Positions 1 through 8,367 of a stretch of 64,000 nt of DNA are shown here, in pieces. Position numbers and translations under genes: made by a program. The notes under the pieces are model-generated. The model saw nothing but the letters and a program-made list of their open reading frames with translations. It ran no database searches and was not told where the DNA came from. Source of the DNA: Chimaeribacter coloradensis (lineage in GTDB: Bacteria > Pseudomonadota > Gammaproteobacteria > Enterobacterales > Enterobacteriaceae); the NCBI RefSeq assembly GCF_002858715.1, contig NZ_PJZH01000003.1, positions 248,001-312,000 of the forward strand. Reading direction: 5' to 3'. Position 1 is the first letter of the stretch. The number at the start of each line of letters is the position of its first letter.

Positions 1-847
1 CAGTGAGTTCGCGTTCGTGGTGTTCAGCACCGCCCAGACCGCCGGGGTATTGCCCGCTGACTGGGCGAAGGCGCTGACGCTGGCCGTGGCGCTCTCTATG
101 GCGGTGACGCCAGTGCTGCTGGTGCTGGCGAAACGCTTCCAGAAAGCGGCCCCCGCCAGCCAGCGCCCGGCGGACACCATCGACGAGCACGCCAGCGTGA
201 TCATCGCCGGGTTTGGCCGCTTCGGGCAGATCACCGGCCGTATGCTGCTCTCCAACGGCATCAACGCGGTGGTACTGGACCACGACCCCGATCACATTGA
301 AACGCTGCGTAAGTTCGGCAATAAGGTGTTCTACGGCGACGCCACCCGGGTGGAGCTGCTGGAGTCCGCCGGGGCGGCGCAGGCGAAAGTGCTGATCAAC
401 ACCATTGATGACGTGGACGCCAACCTGCAACTCACCGATCTGGCGCGCGAGCACTTCCCGCACCTGAAGATCATCGCCCGTGCGCGCGATGTGGACCACT
501 ACTACCAGCTGCGGTTGCGTGGCGTGGACGCGCCGGAGCGTGAGCTGTTTGAAGGCTCGCTGCGCACGGCGCGCCATGCGCTGGAAGCGATCGGGTTTGG
601 TGCTTATGAGGCGCGGGAGAAAGCGGATATCTTCCGCCAGCACAACCTGAAGGTGCTGGAGGAGACACTGCCGAACTACGAGGACACCGAGTTCCGCATC
701 GCCAGTATGCAGCGGGCGAAAGAGATGCTGACCGAAGCGATGGCGATGGACAACACCCGCCTGACGCAGGTGCAGCAGACCGGCTGGCAGGGCCGCACGG
801 AAGACGCGGAGATCCCGGTCGAGGACGAAAAAGCGCGCCCGGCATAA
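1..847 (+). CDS. kefC: Glutathione-regulated potassium-efflux antiporter KefC, C-terminal part
   Basis: KefC is an inner-membrane K+/H+ antiporter held closed by glutathione and opened by glutathione adducts of electrophiles. The 5' end lies outside the window; the frame is open from base 2 and gives 281 codons. The first about 45 residues are the last membrane segments of the exchanger. A cytoplasmic RCK (TrkA-N) domain follows, with the nucleotide-binding motif GFGRFGQ, then [11 protein letters not shown] and FYGDATR, all typical of KefC. The tail is more diverged from E. coli than the RCK core. In E. coli folA follows directly; here six other genes intervene. A bidirectional terminator lies just downstream. 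Confidence 0.95.
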   Translation, partial: SEFAFVVFSTAQTAGVLPADWAKALTLAVALSMAVTPVLLVLAKRFQKAAPASQRPADTIDEHASVIIAGFGRFGQITGRMLLSNGINAVVLDHDPDHIETLRKFGNKVFYGDATRVELLESAGAAQAKVLINTIDDVDANLQLTDLAREHFPHLKIIARARDVDHYYQLRLRGVDAPERELFEGSLRTARHALEAIGFGAYEAREKADIFRQHNLKVLEETLPNYEDTEFRIASMQRAKEMLTEAMAMDNTRLTQVQQTGWQGRTEDAEIPVEDEKARPA

Positions 848-861
848 CCGGCGCGACAGTG

Positions 862-889
862 AAAAAGGCGGCCTGCGGGCCGCCTTTTT
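862..889. terminator. Bidirectional terminator between kefC and iadA
   Basis: A GC-rich stem (ggcggcc / ggccgcc, loop tgcg or similar) is flanked by a run of A on the left and a run of T on the right. It can therefore stop both kefC on the plus strand and the iadA operon on the minus strand. Confidence 0.85.
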
Positions 890-907
890 ATTGCCTGCAA
901 ACCGGGC

Positions 908-2071
908 CTATTCAAAGGTGCCTTTGGTGATGGCTTTCCCCTGATCCACCACCCGTTTCCCCTTCGCCCAGACCTGCTGCACCGCCAGCTCAGGCGTCAG
1001 CACCAGAAGATCGGCGTCATACCCCGGCCGCAGCGCGCCTTTGGCCGCCAGCCCCAGGAACGCCGCGACATTGCAGGTAAAGGGCTGCAACGCCTCCGCC
1101 AGCGGGAAATGGTGGCGCTGCACCAGGTGACGCAGCGCCTGCGGCAGGCTGTCAAAGCCCGCGACGCCGATGCCCGTGAGGTTGCCGTGCGCATCAAACA
1201 CCGGCTGGCTGCCATTGCCGTCGGAGCTCACCGTCAGCCGGGCGAGCGGCACCTCTGCGGCCACCGCCCGCGCCACCGCCGTGGCCGCATCGATCGGCTG
1301 CTCAATGCCGCTGGTGAAGTCGAGGCAGCCGCCGTCATGCGCGAAGCCCAGCGCGGCGGCGAACAGCGGCTCACTGCGGTTAAGGTGGGTCGGCAGCAGT
1401 TTGGTGATCGGCACATCGCTGTCACGCAGTACCTCATACAGTGGGGCGAGCAGGCGCGGGCTGTTGCCCATATGGAACACGCTGATGCCCGCTTTGCCCC
1501 CCAGCATCCCGCCCACCCGCGCCTGGGCGGCCATCTCCGCCAGCCGTGCCGCCGACGGGGCGGATGAGCGGTGGTCGGCCACCGCGCACTTCACGCCGAT
1601 CACCTTATCGATCAGCACCAGATCGCGGGCGATGCTGCCGGTCAGGGTCGGGGAAGGCAGTGCATACGAGCCGGTCAGCATATAGGCGGTGATCCCCTCA
1701 TGCTCCAGCGCGCGGGTTTTGGCCAGCAAGGATTCCGGGTGGCGGGTGATGCCGTCGGTGCCGAGCAGCCCCAGCACCGTGGTGATGCCCGCCTCCACCA
1801 GCCGCGAGAAGGCCACTTCCGGCGTGCGGCTGTGCGGCCCGGCTTCACCGCCGCCGCCAATCAGGTGCACATGCTGGTCGATCAGGCCGGGGCAGAGCAG
1901 GTGGCCGTGCAGATCCACCACCTCACAGCCGGGCAGCCGCTCCCCTTCAATATGCGGCGCAATGGCAATGATTTTCCCGCCGCTGACCAGCAGATCCTGT
2001 TGCCCCAGCGCCGCCGGGGCATACACCTCCGCCCCGCGTAATAACACCAGCCCAGCCAAAGAAAGATCCAT
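908..2071 (-). CDS. iadA: Isoaspartyl dipeptidase
   Basis: IadA is a binuclear zinc amidohydrolase that hydrolyses beta-aspartyl dipeptides released when isoaspartate-damaged proteins are degraded. The product has 387 residues (E. coli 390) and is similar along its whole length. Visible family features are the metal-binding DQHVHLIGGGGEAG near residue 65, GLLGTDGITRHPESLLAK, VKCAVADHR, a second histidine region (VFHMGN, LPTHLNR) and SSDGNGSQP, with the active-site aspartate. The start has a clear ribosome-binding site (GGAGCGGAAG). It is the last gene of a yjiH-yjiG-iadA operon with 9 nt to yjiG. In E. coli the same three genes sit elsewhere on the chromosome. Confidence 0.96.
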   Translation of the reverse strand: MDLSLAGLVLLRGAEVYAPAALGQQDLLVSGGKIIAIAPHIEGERLPGCEVVDLHGHLLCPGLIDQHVHLIGGGGEAGPHSRTPEVAFSRLVEAGITTVLGLLGTDGITRHPESLLAKTRALEHEGITAYMLTGSYALPSPTLTGSIARDLVLIDKVIGVKCAVADHRSSAPSAARLAEMAAQARVGGMLGGKAGISVFHMGNSPRLLAPLYEVLRDSDVPITKLLPTHLNRSEPLFAAALGFAHDGGCLDFTSGIEQPIDAATAVARAVAAEVPLARLTVSSDGNGSQPVFDAHGNLTGIGVAGFDSLPQALRHLVQRHHFPLAEALQPFTCNVAAFLGLAAKGALRPGYDADLLVLTPELAVQQVWAKGKRVVDQGKAITKGTFE

Positions 2072-2080
2072 CTTCCGCTC

Positions 2081-2542
2081 CTATACCAAAGCCTGCATCA
2101 CCCAGAGGGAGAGCAGGGCGTTAATCACACAGACCGCGATGATGTGCGGGTAGTACCGGGCTTCCACCGCGGCGGTGCCGAGGCAGCGCCCGACGTTCTG
2201 CACCGGGTTGCCCATCAGGTAGATGGCGGGCAGCAGCACCGTGGCGTCGTGCCCGTTCAGCGCCCCGGCGACCACCAGGCTGGCGCAGACCCCCACCGCG
2301 CCGCCCATGCTCATCAGGGCGGTCAGCAGCACCGCCGCCGCTTCGCCCGGCAGGCCCCAGAGCGCCATGACCGGGCGGCAGACGCTGCCGACCAGATCCA
2401 GCAGCCCGGTGACTTTCAGCGCCTGAATGATGACAAACGCCATCAGCACATTGGGCAGCAGGTTGGTGGTGGCGATGGTGAAGCCGCGCCGTGCACCGTC
2501 GATAAACAGCGCCATCACATTTTTACGTGCCTGTACGCTCAT
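2081..2542 (-). CDS. yjiG: Inner-membrane Gate-type protein YjiG (SpmB-like)
   Basis: This 153-residue hydrophobic protein matches E. coli YjiG in length and sequence (FIDGARRGFTIATTNLLPN, GLPGEAA, LLPAIYLMGNPVQNVGRC). It belongs to the nucleoside-transporter Gate family also seen in Bacillus SpmA/SpmB; its substrate is unknown. A longer upstream frame exists, but the ATG at 2542 has a strong ribosome-binding site (GGAGGAGCATTAAG) one base after the yjiH stop codon and gives the family length. The pairing with yjiH and a dipeptidase suggests a role in moving peptides or amino acids; that is inference. Confidence 0.93.
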   Translation of the reverse strand: MSVQARKNVMALFIDGARRGFTIATTNLLPNVLMAFVIIQALKVTGLLDLVGSVCRPVMALWGLPGEAAAVLLTALMSMGGAVGVCASLVVAGALNGHDATVLLPAIYLMGNPVQNVGRCLGTAAVEARYYPHIIAVCVINALLSLWVMQALV

Positions 2543-2543
2543 C

Positions 2544-3197
2544 TTAATGCTCCTCCGCCCGCCGGTGTTGCAGGCTGGAGATCCAGACGCGCAGCAGGTT
2601 CGCACCGACAAATTTGAACAGCAGAATCACCGCCAGCGGCGTGATCACCGGTACGGTAATCACCGTGAACAGCGCCGCGCCGGAGGAGAAGTAGTTGGTG
2701 ATCAGGGCGCTGCCGCTGGTCTGGAAAGCGGCGAAAATTGCTTTCTCCTCCTCGGTGATCAGCCCCTCTTCGGCCAGCTCTTTGGTCATCCCCGCGGCGG
2801 CGTCGGTGTTTTGCAGGTTGGCGATCATCGCCAGGGAGCAGATGCCGGGAATGCCCATCAGCGGGCGCAGGACCGGCGTCATCAGCTGTTGCGCGGCACG
2901 CAGGCCGCCCAGCCCTTCGGTCACGGCGATGATGCCGAGCGACAGGATCACCGACGGCGCCAGCTCCAGCGCAAACAGGAACCCCTCTTTGGCCCCGGTG
3001 CCGCCGACGCCGCGAAAGGAGACCGCCGTCTCCCCCGCCGCGTTGATCTTGCCGAAGGTGCCGTTGAGCACCGTGAAATCAAACACCCGCCACCAACCGG
3101 TGCTGGTGGAAAACAGGCCGGAAAAGAAAATGATCGTCATAAAAAACGCCAGGTAGGCTGTCCATCCTACGGGCGCGCTGCGCTGCTCAGGTTCCAT
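2544..3197 (-). CDS. yjiH: Inner-membrane Gate-type protein YjiH (SpmA-like)
   Basis: A 217-residue multi-spanning membrane protein related to YjiH and to the Gate domain of nucleoside transporters. Recognisable stretches include AYLAFFMTIIFFSGLF at the N-terminus, ELAPSVILSLGIIAVTEG, and IANLQNTDAAAGMTKELAEEG. The start at 3197 is chosen for its ribosome-binding site (AAAGGGGTATTC); an ATG at 3236 would add 13 residues and come closer to the E. coli length (about 227). It is the first gene of the yjiH-yjiG-iadA operon; the stop codon is separated from yjiG by a single base. Function is unproven. Confidence 0.9.
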   Translation of the reverse strand: MEPEQRSAPVGWTAYLAFFMTIIFFSGLFSTSTGWWRVFDFTVLNGTFGKINAAGETAVSFRGVGGTGAKEGFLFALELAPSVILSLGIIAVTEGLGGLRAAQQLMTPVLRPLMGIPGICSLAMIANLQNTDAAAGMTKELAEEGLITEEEKAIFAAFQTSGSALITNYFSSGAALFTVITVPVITPLAVILLFKFVGANLLRVWISSLQHRRAEEH

Positions 3198-3438
3198 GAA
3201 TACCCCTTTCGGTTGCGGTGAACTCACCGGTGCCATGCGGCGGAATTGCCGGAAACGCACCATAAAACAGCGGGCTGGGGAAAAATCCGGGGTGAGATCA
3301 ACAAACAGGGCGTTTCAGCACACGACAGAAAAAAGTGAGGCGAAGGGCACTCTTTAGCGCAGGGATTGTTAAGCAGGTTTGAATGATCGGGGAAAGCGGG
3401 GTTTCCGCGGCACTAAGAAAATGTAACCGGCGGGCAAG

Positions 3439-3460
3439 AAAAAGGCGGGCCGAGCCCGCC
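3439..3460 (-). terminator. Terminator of the LysE-family gene
   Basis: Perfect 7-bp stem ggcgggc / gcccgcc with loop cga, followed on the minus strand by a run of T (AAAAA on the plus strand at 3439-3443). It lies 18 bases past the stop codon of the LysE-family gene. The 3198-3438 region also holds the unmapped yjiH promoter. Confidence 0.85.
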
Positions 3461-3477
3461 TGTCACTCCGGACGCAA

Positions 3478-4092
3478 TCAGCTCAGGGCCACCTTGATGC
3501 CGAGCGCGATCAGCACGCCGCCCAGCAGACGGTCGATGATCTTCTGCGCTTTCGCCAGGCCGCGGCGCACCGGCTCGCTCTGGATCAGCACCACCAGCAG
3601 CGGCCACCACACGGCGGAGAGGCCGAGGATAATTCCGGCGTACCAGAGCTTTTCGCCCACGCTGGAGTTGACCTGCAACACCTGGGTAAACACCGCCAGG
3701 AAAAACAGCGTCGCCTTGGGGTTCAGCAGGTTACAGAGGTAGCCCTGCACAAAGGCGGTTTTCAGGCTCACCGGCTGCACGCTGAACTGGCTGAGGTTCA
3801 TCTTGCTGTTGCCTTTGGCGCGCAGCGCCTGGATACCGACCCAGATCAGGTAGGCGGCACCGGCATATTTCAGCACGTTAAACAGCCACGGCGTGGTGGT
3901 GATCACCACCGCCAGCCCGGCCACACAGTAGGTCATATGGGTCGCCACGCCGCAGGTCACGCCCAGGGCGGTGATCATGGCGGCAGAGCGGGGGTATCGG
4001 GCGGCGTTTTTAATCACCAGGAAGAAATCGGGGCCAGGGGAGAGCATACCCAGGGCCGCGATGGTCGCGACAAACAGAGAGGTTTCTAACAT
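3478..4092 (-). CDS. LysE/RhtB-family amino-acid exporter
   Basis: A 204-residue inner-membrane protein of the LysE translocator superfamily. The family signature MLSPGPDFFLVIKNA is at residues about 16-30, followed by GVTCGVATHM, a YLIWVGIQALR segment, and the NLLNPKATLFFLAVFTQ motif near residue 120. About five to six hydrophobic segments are visible. These exporters pump amino acids such as threonine, homoserine, lysine or leucine out of the cell; the sequence does not show which substrate this one has, so no gene symbol is given. It is transcribed alone, divergently from yjjP, with its own terminator. The ribosome-binding site before the ATG is weak. Confidence 0.88.
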   Translation of the reverse strand: MLETSLFVATIAALGMLSPGPDFFLVIKNAARYPRSAAMITALGVTCGVATHMTYCVAGLAVVITTTPWLFNVLKYAGAAYLIWVGIQALRAKGNSKMNLSQFSVQPVSLKTAFVQGYLCNLLNPKATLFFLAVFTQVLQVNSSVGEKLWYAGIILGLSAVWWPLLVVLIQSEPVRRGLAKAQKIIDRLLGGVLIALGIKVALS

Positions 4093-4221
4093 TATTCACA
4101 AAGCCGGGAACGGAAAACGGGAATGATAGCCTCCCCGGTAAAATTTCGCATCACGCTTATTGGTTATTCGCCGCGGCTGTGTTAACAATCCCCTTTATTT
4201 TGTAGGGAATAAGAGGGGTTT

Positions 4222-5022
4222 ATGCACGCGCTTTCCTCACCGCCGCCTCCGGCGGCCCACCCGCAGCAGCGGGAGATTACCCGGCTCTGCATCCAGTGCG
4301 CGCTGATGCTGCTCCAGCACGGCGCGGAAAGTATGCTGGTGGAGCAGCTGGCGGCGCGCCTCGGCATCGCGCTCGGCGTGGACGCCGTCGAGAGCGCCAT
4401 CTCCGCCAACGCGATTGTGCTCACCACCCTGAGCGGCGGCCACTGCCTGACCACCACCCGGCGCAACAGCGATCGCGGCATCAATATGCATGTGGTCACC
4501 GAGGTGCAGCACACGGTGATCCTGGCGGAGCATAAGCTGTTGCAGTGTGATGACGTGGCGAAACGGCTGGCGAACATCCGCCCGCTGCGTTACCCGCGCG
4601 GGCTGGTGGTGCTGATGGTCGCCTGCGCCTGCGCCTGTTTCTGCCGGCTGAATAACGGCGGCTGGGGCGGGGCGGGGGTGAGCTTTGTGGCGGGCGGGGT
4701 GGCGATGGCGGTGCGCCAGTGGCTCACCGCGCGGCAGATGAACCCGCTGATCAACTTCTGCCTGACCGCCTTCGTCGCCACGGCGCTCTCCGGCCTGCTG
4801 TTGCGGCTGCCGCTGCTGCATGCGGCCTCCGGCGTGGCGATGGCCGCCAGCGTGCTGCTGCTGGTGCCGGGTTTCCCGCTGATTAACGCGGTGGCGGACA
4901 TGTTCAAGGGGCACGTCAATACCGGGCTGGCGCGCTGGGCGATGGCGAGCCTGCTGACGCTGGCGACCTGCATCGGCATGGTGATGGCGATGGCGCTGTT
5001 TGATCTGCCGGGGTGGGCATGA
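4222..5022 (+). CDS. yjjP: YjjP, ThrE-type exporter subunit
   Basis: This 266-residue protein matches E. coli YjjP (256 residues). YjjP and YjjB together correspond to the split halves of the ThrE threonine/serine exporter family and have been linked to succinate export in E. coli. The N-terminal soluble half carries [18 protein letters not shown] and [16 protein letters not shown]; the C-terminal half has membrane segments ending in [19 protein letters not shown]. The N-terminus is about 9 residues longer than in E. coli, but the ATG at 4222 has a good ribosome-binding site (AGAGGGG). Its last bases overlap yjjB as ATGA, so the two are translationally coupled. Confidence 0.94.
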   Translation: MHALSSPPPPAAHPQQREITRLCIQCALMLLQHGAESMLVEQLAARLGIALGVDAVESAISANAIVLTTLSGGHCLTTTRRNSDRGINMHVVTEVQHTVILAEHKLLQCDDVAKRLANIRPLRYPRGLVVLMVACACACFCRLNNGGWGGAGVSFVAGGVAMAVRQWLTARQMNPLINFCLTAFVATALSGLLLRLPLLHAASGVAMAASVLLLVPGFPLINAVADMFKGHVNTGLARWAMASLLTLATCIGMVMAMALFDLPGWA

Positions 5023-5480
5023 ACCTGTTGCTGTTGCTCGAGGATATGGTGCTGTCGGCGATCCCGGCGCTGGGGTTCGCGATGGTGTTCAACGTGCCGC
5101 GCCGGGCGCTGCCCTACTGCGCGGCGCTGGGGGCCATCGGCCACGGTGCGCGGCTGCTGATGATGCAGGCCGGGCTGAGCATTGAGGGGGCGTCACTGCC
5201 GGCGGCGGTGCTGATCGGCGTGATCGGCATCCATTGGTCGCGCTGGTTGCTGGCGCACCCGAAAGTGTTTACCGTGGCGGCGGTGATTCCGATGTTCCCC
5301 GGCATCTCTGCCTATACGGCGATGATCTCGGTAGTGGAACTGGCCCGGCTGGGCTACAGCGAGGCGCTGATGGCGCGCATGGTGACCCACTTCCTGCGCG
5401 CCGGGTTTATCGTCGGCGCGCTGTCGATCGGCCTGTCGCTGCCGGGGTTGTGGCTCTACCGTTCGCGGCCCGGCGTCTGA
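5019..5480 (+). CDS. yjjB: YjjB, ThrE-type exporter subunit
   Basis: A 153-residue membrane protein matching E. coli YjjB (157 residues), with [37 protein letters not shown] and [16 protein letters not shown]. It is the partner of YjjP in a ThrE-like exporter of the inner membrane. The ATG at 5019 overlaps the yjjP stop codon (ATGA). A GTG at 5013 in the same frame would add MG to the N-terminus, as in E. coli, and cannot be excluded. The stop codon lies inside the loop of a 10-bp hairpin. Confidence 0.92.
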   Translation: MNLLLLLEDMVLSAIPALGFAMVFNVPRRALPYCAALGAIGHGARLLMMQAGLSIEGASLPAAVLIGVIGIHWSRWLLAHPKVFTVAAVIPMFPGISAYTAMISVVELARLGYSEALMARMVTHFLRAGFIVGALSIGLSLPGLWLYRSRPGV

Positions 5481-5493
5481 GCGCGCCGGGCCG
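5466..5493 (+). terminator. Strong hairpin over the yjjB stop codon
   Basis: Perfect 10-bp inverted repeat cggcccggcg / cgccgggccg with the 8-base loop tctgagcg; the yjjB stop codon TGA (5478-5480) is in the loop. There is no T run right after it, so it may be a transcript-end protecting structure or a weak terminator rather than a classic intrinsic terminator. The rest of 5494-5727 contains only the unmapped folA promoter region. Confidence 0.4.
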
Positions 5494-5727
5494 GAAAGAC
5501 GATCTTATTCTGGTTTCTGTAGCTTTAAACACCATGAAACACGCGAATAAGTCACTATTTGTGGCGAAATAAACGGTAAAATGACGGCTTCGCTAAGAGC
5601 TGTCTTATAAATTCTTACGGAGAGAGGAAGCCTATCGACGGCTTTCCTCCCTTTCCGTATAGTGGCAGCACTTTTCGGTGACGCATTTTTTCCGACGACA
5701 ACACTTTCCGACACACAAGGTTTAACA

Positions 5728-6210
5728 ATGATTATCAGCCTGATCGCTGCACTGGCGGTGGATCGCGTTATTGGTATGGAAAACGCCATGCCATGGCATT
5801 TACCGGCTGACTTGGCGTGGTTTAAACGTAACACGCTCAACAAACCGGTAATTATGGGACGCAAGACGTTTGAGTCTATTGGACGACCGTTACCGGGCCG
5901 CCACAATATCGTTATCAGCAGCCATCCGGGTGACCACGATGGCGTCACCTGGGCGACCTCCGTCGCGGAGGCGATTGCCGCCGCCGGTGATGCCGCCGAG
6001 GTGATGGTGATCGGCGGCGGGCGGGTTTACACCCAGTTCCTGCCGCGCGCAGACCGCCTCTACCTGACGCATATTGATGCCGAAGTGGAAGGTGACACCC
6101 ATTTCCCGGACTACGAACCGGATGAGTGGGAGAGCACCTTCAGCGAGTTCCACGACGCAGACGATAACAACTCCCACAGCTACTGCTTCGAAATTCTCGA
6201 CCGCCGTTAA
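5728..6210 (+). CDS. folA: Dihydrofolate reductase
   Basis: FolA reduces dihydrofolate to tetrahydrofolate with NADPH and is the target of trimethoprim. The 160-residue product is nearly collinear with the 159-residue E. coli enzyme: [18 protein letters not shown] near the N-terminus, the active-site aspartate in [29 protein letters not shown] for NADPH binding, [10 protein letters not shown] and [16 protein letters not shown]. The open frame extends upstream, but the ATG at 5728 fits the family length and has an AAGG ribosome-binding site. It is transcribed alone and ends at a hairpin terminator. Confidence 0.98.
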   Translation: MIISLIAALAVDRVIGMENAMPWHLPADLAWFKRNTLNKPVIMGRKTFESIGRPLPGRHNIVISSHPGDHDGVTWATSVAEAIAAAGDAAEVMVIGGGRVYTQFLPRADRLYLTHIDAEVEGDTHFPDYEPDEWESTFSEFHDADDNNSHSYCFEILDRR

Positions 6211-6225
6211 GGCACCCGAGCGCCC

Positions 6226-6251
6226 GGCGCGTGAGTTTCACGCGCCTGTTT
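6226..6251 (+). terminator. folA terminator
   Basis: Perfect 9-bp stem ggcgcgtga / tcacgcgcc with loop gtt, then tgttt. It starts 16 bases after the folA stop codon. Confidence 0.75.
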
Positions 6252-6284
6252 CCCCGCATTGCCCGCTGTAACAATTCTTGTTTT

Positions 6285-6318
6285 TTGTAACAATCTTGTC
6301 ACTTTCCCTGTTTACACT
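6285..6318 (+). promoter_or_regulatory. Candidate PhoB box and -10 element of phoX
   Basis: TTGTAAC-AATC-TTGTCAC (6285-6302) resembles the Pho box consensus CTGTCAT-AAAT-CTGTCAC (7-bp half-sites 4 bp apart). Ten bases further on lies TACACT (6313-6318), a good -10 hexamer. This is the spacing of PhoB-activated promoters such as phoA, where the second half-site replaces the -35. A second degenerate copy, CTGTAAC, lies at 6266-6272. The match is by eye. Confidence 0.6.
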
Positions 6319-6377
6319 GGCCCGCATCGTTGGCAGCCGGCAGCTTTGCTGCGCTTATTAAGCATAGGGAATTCCGC

Positions 6378-8273
6378 ATGAGTGACAATACTGAACTGAA
6401 CGCCGATCGTCTGGTCAACCCGACCCGCCGCAAATTGCTGCTGGGCAGCGCCGGGGCCGTGGGGCTGGCCGGTTTCCTGGGCGGCATCGGCGTGTTGCCG
6501 GGCAAAAGCTGGGCCGCAGGCACCGCCGCGGGCGTGACCGGCAGCCCGCTGCTGGGCTTTAAGGGCATCGCCGCCTCCACCGAAGACAAGGTGGTACTGG
6601 CCGAAGGCTACCGTGCGGATGTGCTGATCTCCTGGGGTGACCCGCTGCACCCGGATGCCCCGGCCTTCGACCCGAACGGCGGCAACAGCGCGGCCGATCA
6701 GGAGAAGCAGTTTGGCGACAACAACGACGGCATGAGCTTCTTCCCGCTGGATGAGAACCGCGGCGTGATGGCGATCAACAATGAATATGTCAACGAACAG
6801 TACCTGTTCGCCCACGGCGGCAGCAAAGCCACCAGCCTGGAGGATGTGCGCAAGTCCCAGGCGGCGCACGGCGTCTCGGTGGTGGAAGTGCGCCGCGTCG
6901 GCAACTCCCCGCGTTGGGAAAAAGTGATCGACTCCCGCTACAACCGCCGCATCACCGCCGCCACGCCGATGACCTTCAGCGGCCCGGCCGCCGGCAATGC
7001 GCTGCTGAAAACCGAGGCTGACCCTAGCGGCACCAAGGTACTCGGCACCTTCGGCAACTGCGCCAACGGCAAAACCCCGTGGGGCACCTACCTCACCTGT
7101 GAAGAGAACTTCGACACCTATTTCGGCACCAAACAGGCCGGTTTTGTCACCACCGCCGACCAGAAACGCTACACCCTGAAGCCGGACGAGCCGGAGCGCA
7201 ACTGGCCCGATTTTGACCCGCGCTTTGACGTGGCAAAAAACCCGAACGAATTTAACCGCTTCGGCTGGATCGTTGAGATCGACCCGATGGACCCGTCCTC
7301 CACGCCGATCAAGCGCACCGCCCTCGGCCGCTTCAAGCATGAGAACGCCGCCGTAACCGTGGCGAAAGATGGCCGCCTGGTGGTTTACATGGGCGACGAC
7401 GAGCGCGGCGAATTCATCTACAAATATGTCTCCGACGGCAACGTGGATACCGCCAACCCGGCGAATAACCGCAGCCTGCTGGATGAGGGCACCCTCTATG
7501 TGGCGCAGTTCAATGCGGATGCCAACGGCACCCCGCTGAAAGGCACCGGCAAATGGCTGGCGCTGCGCTTCGGGGAGAACGGCCTGACGCCGGAGAACGG
7601 CTTCCAGGACGCGGCACAGGTGCTGATCTTCGCCCGCAAAGCGGCGGCGAAAGCCGGTGCGACCCGCATGGACCGCCCGGAATGGATCGCGGTGAACCCG
7701 CATGACGGACGCGCTTACTGTACCCTGACCAACAACAGCAAGCGTGGCGGCGAGGGAATGCCCCTGAACGCGGCGAACCCGCGCCCGGATAATATCTACG
7801 GCCAGATCATCCGCTGGGATGAGGGCGGCGACGCCACCGCCACCGACTTCCGCTGGGACATGTACGCGCTGTGCGGCAACCCGATCGCCCACCCGCAGGG
7901 GGTGAACCGCGGCACACCGAACATCACGGCGGAAAACACCTTCAACAGCCCGGACGGGCTGGGTTTTGACCGCGACGGCCGCTTGTGGATCCTGACCGAC
8001 GGCAAATACACCAACAAGGATGACTACCAGGGGCAGGGCAATAACCAGATGCTGGTGGGTGACCCGAAAAGCGGTGAGATCCGCCGCTTCCTGGTGGGGC
8101 CGAAATCGTGCGAGCTGACCGGCGTCGCCTTCACCCCGGACTACCGCACGCTGTTTGTGAACATCCAGCACCCGGGCGAGGAGGGGGATTCGCACTTCCC
8201 CAATAACAGCCCGCGGCCGCGCTCCTCGGTGCTGATGATCACCCGTGAGGATGGCGGCATCATCGGCGCGTAA
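6378..8273 (+). CDS. phoX: PhoX-family alkaline phosphatase, Tat-exported
   Basis: The 631-residue product has the features of the PhoX (DUF839) family, Ca2+/Fe3+-dependent periplasmic phosphomonoesterases that release phosphate from organic esters. A twin-arginine signal is at the N-terminus: NPTRRKLLLGSAG, a hydrophobic stretch, and a likely cleavage near KSWAAG. Family motifs follow in order: KTPWGTYLTCEENFDTYF, GRFKHENAAV, YMGDDERGEFIYKYVS, RPEWIAVNPHDG, DGLGFDRDGRLWILTDG and GVAFTPDYRTLFVNIQHPGE. The ATG at 6378 has an AGGGA ribosome-binding site. It stands alone between folA and apaH, where E. coli has nothing, with a candidate Pho box upstream and its own terminator. Activity is inferred from the family. 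Confidence 0.9.
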   Translation: MSDNTELNADRLVNPTRRKLLLGSAGAVGLAGFLGGIGVLPGKSWAAGTAAGVTGSPLLGFKGIAASTEDKVVLAEGYRADVLISWGDPLHPDAPAFDPNGGNSAADQEKQFGDNNDGMSFFPLDENRGVMAINNEYVNEQYLFAHGGSKATSLEDVRKSQAAHGVSVVEVRRVGNSPRWEKVIDSRYNRRITAATPMTFSGPAAGNALLKTEADPSGTKVLGTFGNCANGKTPWGTYLTCEENFDTYFGTKQAGFVTTADQKRYTLKPDEPERNWPDFDPRFDVAKNPNEFNRFGWIVEIDPMDPSSTPIKRTALGRFKHENAAVTVAKDGRLVVYMGDDERGEFIYKYVSDGNVDTANPANNRSLLDEGTLYVAQFNADANGTPLKGTGKWLALRFGENGLTPENGFQDAAQVLIFARKAAAKAGATRMDRPEWIAVNPHDGRAYCTLTNNSKRGGEGMPLNAANPRPDNIYGQIIRWDEGGDATATDFRWDMYALCGNPIAHPQGVNRGTPNITAENTFNSPDGLGFDRDGRLWILTDGKYTNKDDYQGQGNNQMLVGDPKSGEIRRFLVGPKSCELTGVAFTPDYRTLFVNIQHPGEEGDSHFPNNSPRPRSSVLMITREDGGIIGA

Positions 8274-8293
8274 CCTGCGCCGGCCGCAGCCAT

Positions 8294-8328
8294 AAAAAAA
8301 GCCGCCGGGCAGAAACCCGGCGGCTTTT
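8294..8328. terminator. Bidirectional terminator between phoX and apaH
   Basis: Perfect 9-bp stem gccgccggg / cccggcggc with loop cagaaa, seven A before and four T after. It serves phoX on the plus strand and the lptD-apaH operon on the minus strand. Confidence 0.9.
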
Positions 8329-8367
8329 ATCTTTTAACAGGAAACCATGTTCTTTTACCGAAAACCC

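Noticed and set aside
2427-3221. A 264-codon plus-strand frame across yjiG and yjiH
   Set aside because: It is antisense to two recognised membrane-protein genes and its product is Gln/Arg/His-rich without membrane segments.
6312-8195. A 627-codon open frame antisense to phoX
   Set aside because: It is the shadow of phoX, caused by high GC at third codon positions; it has no ribosome-binding site and reads as low-complexity Val/Arg/His-rich protein.
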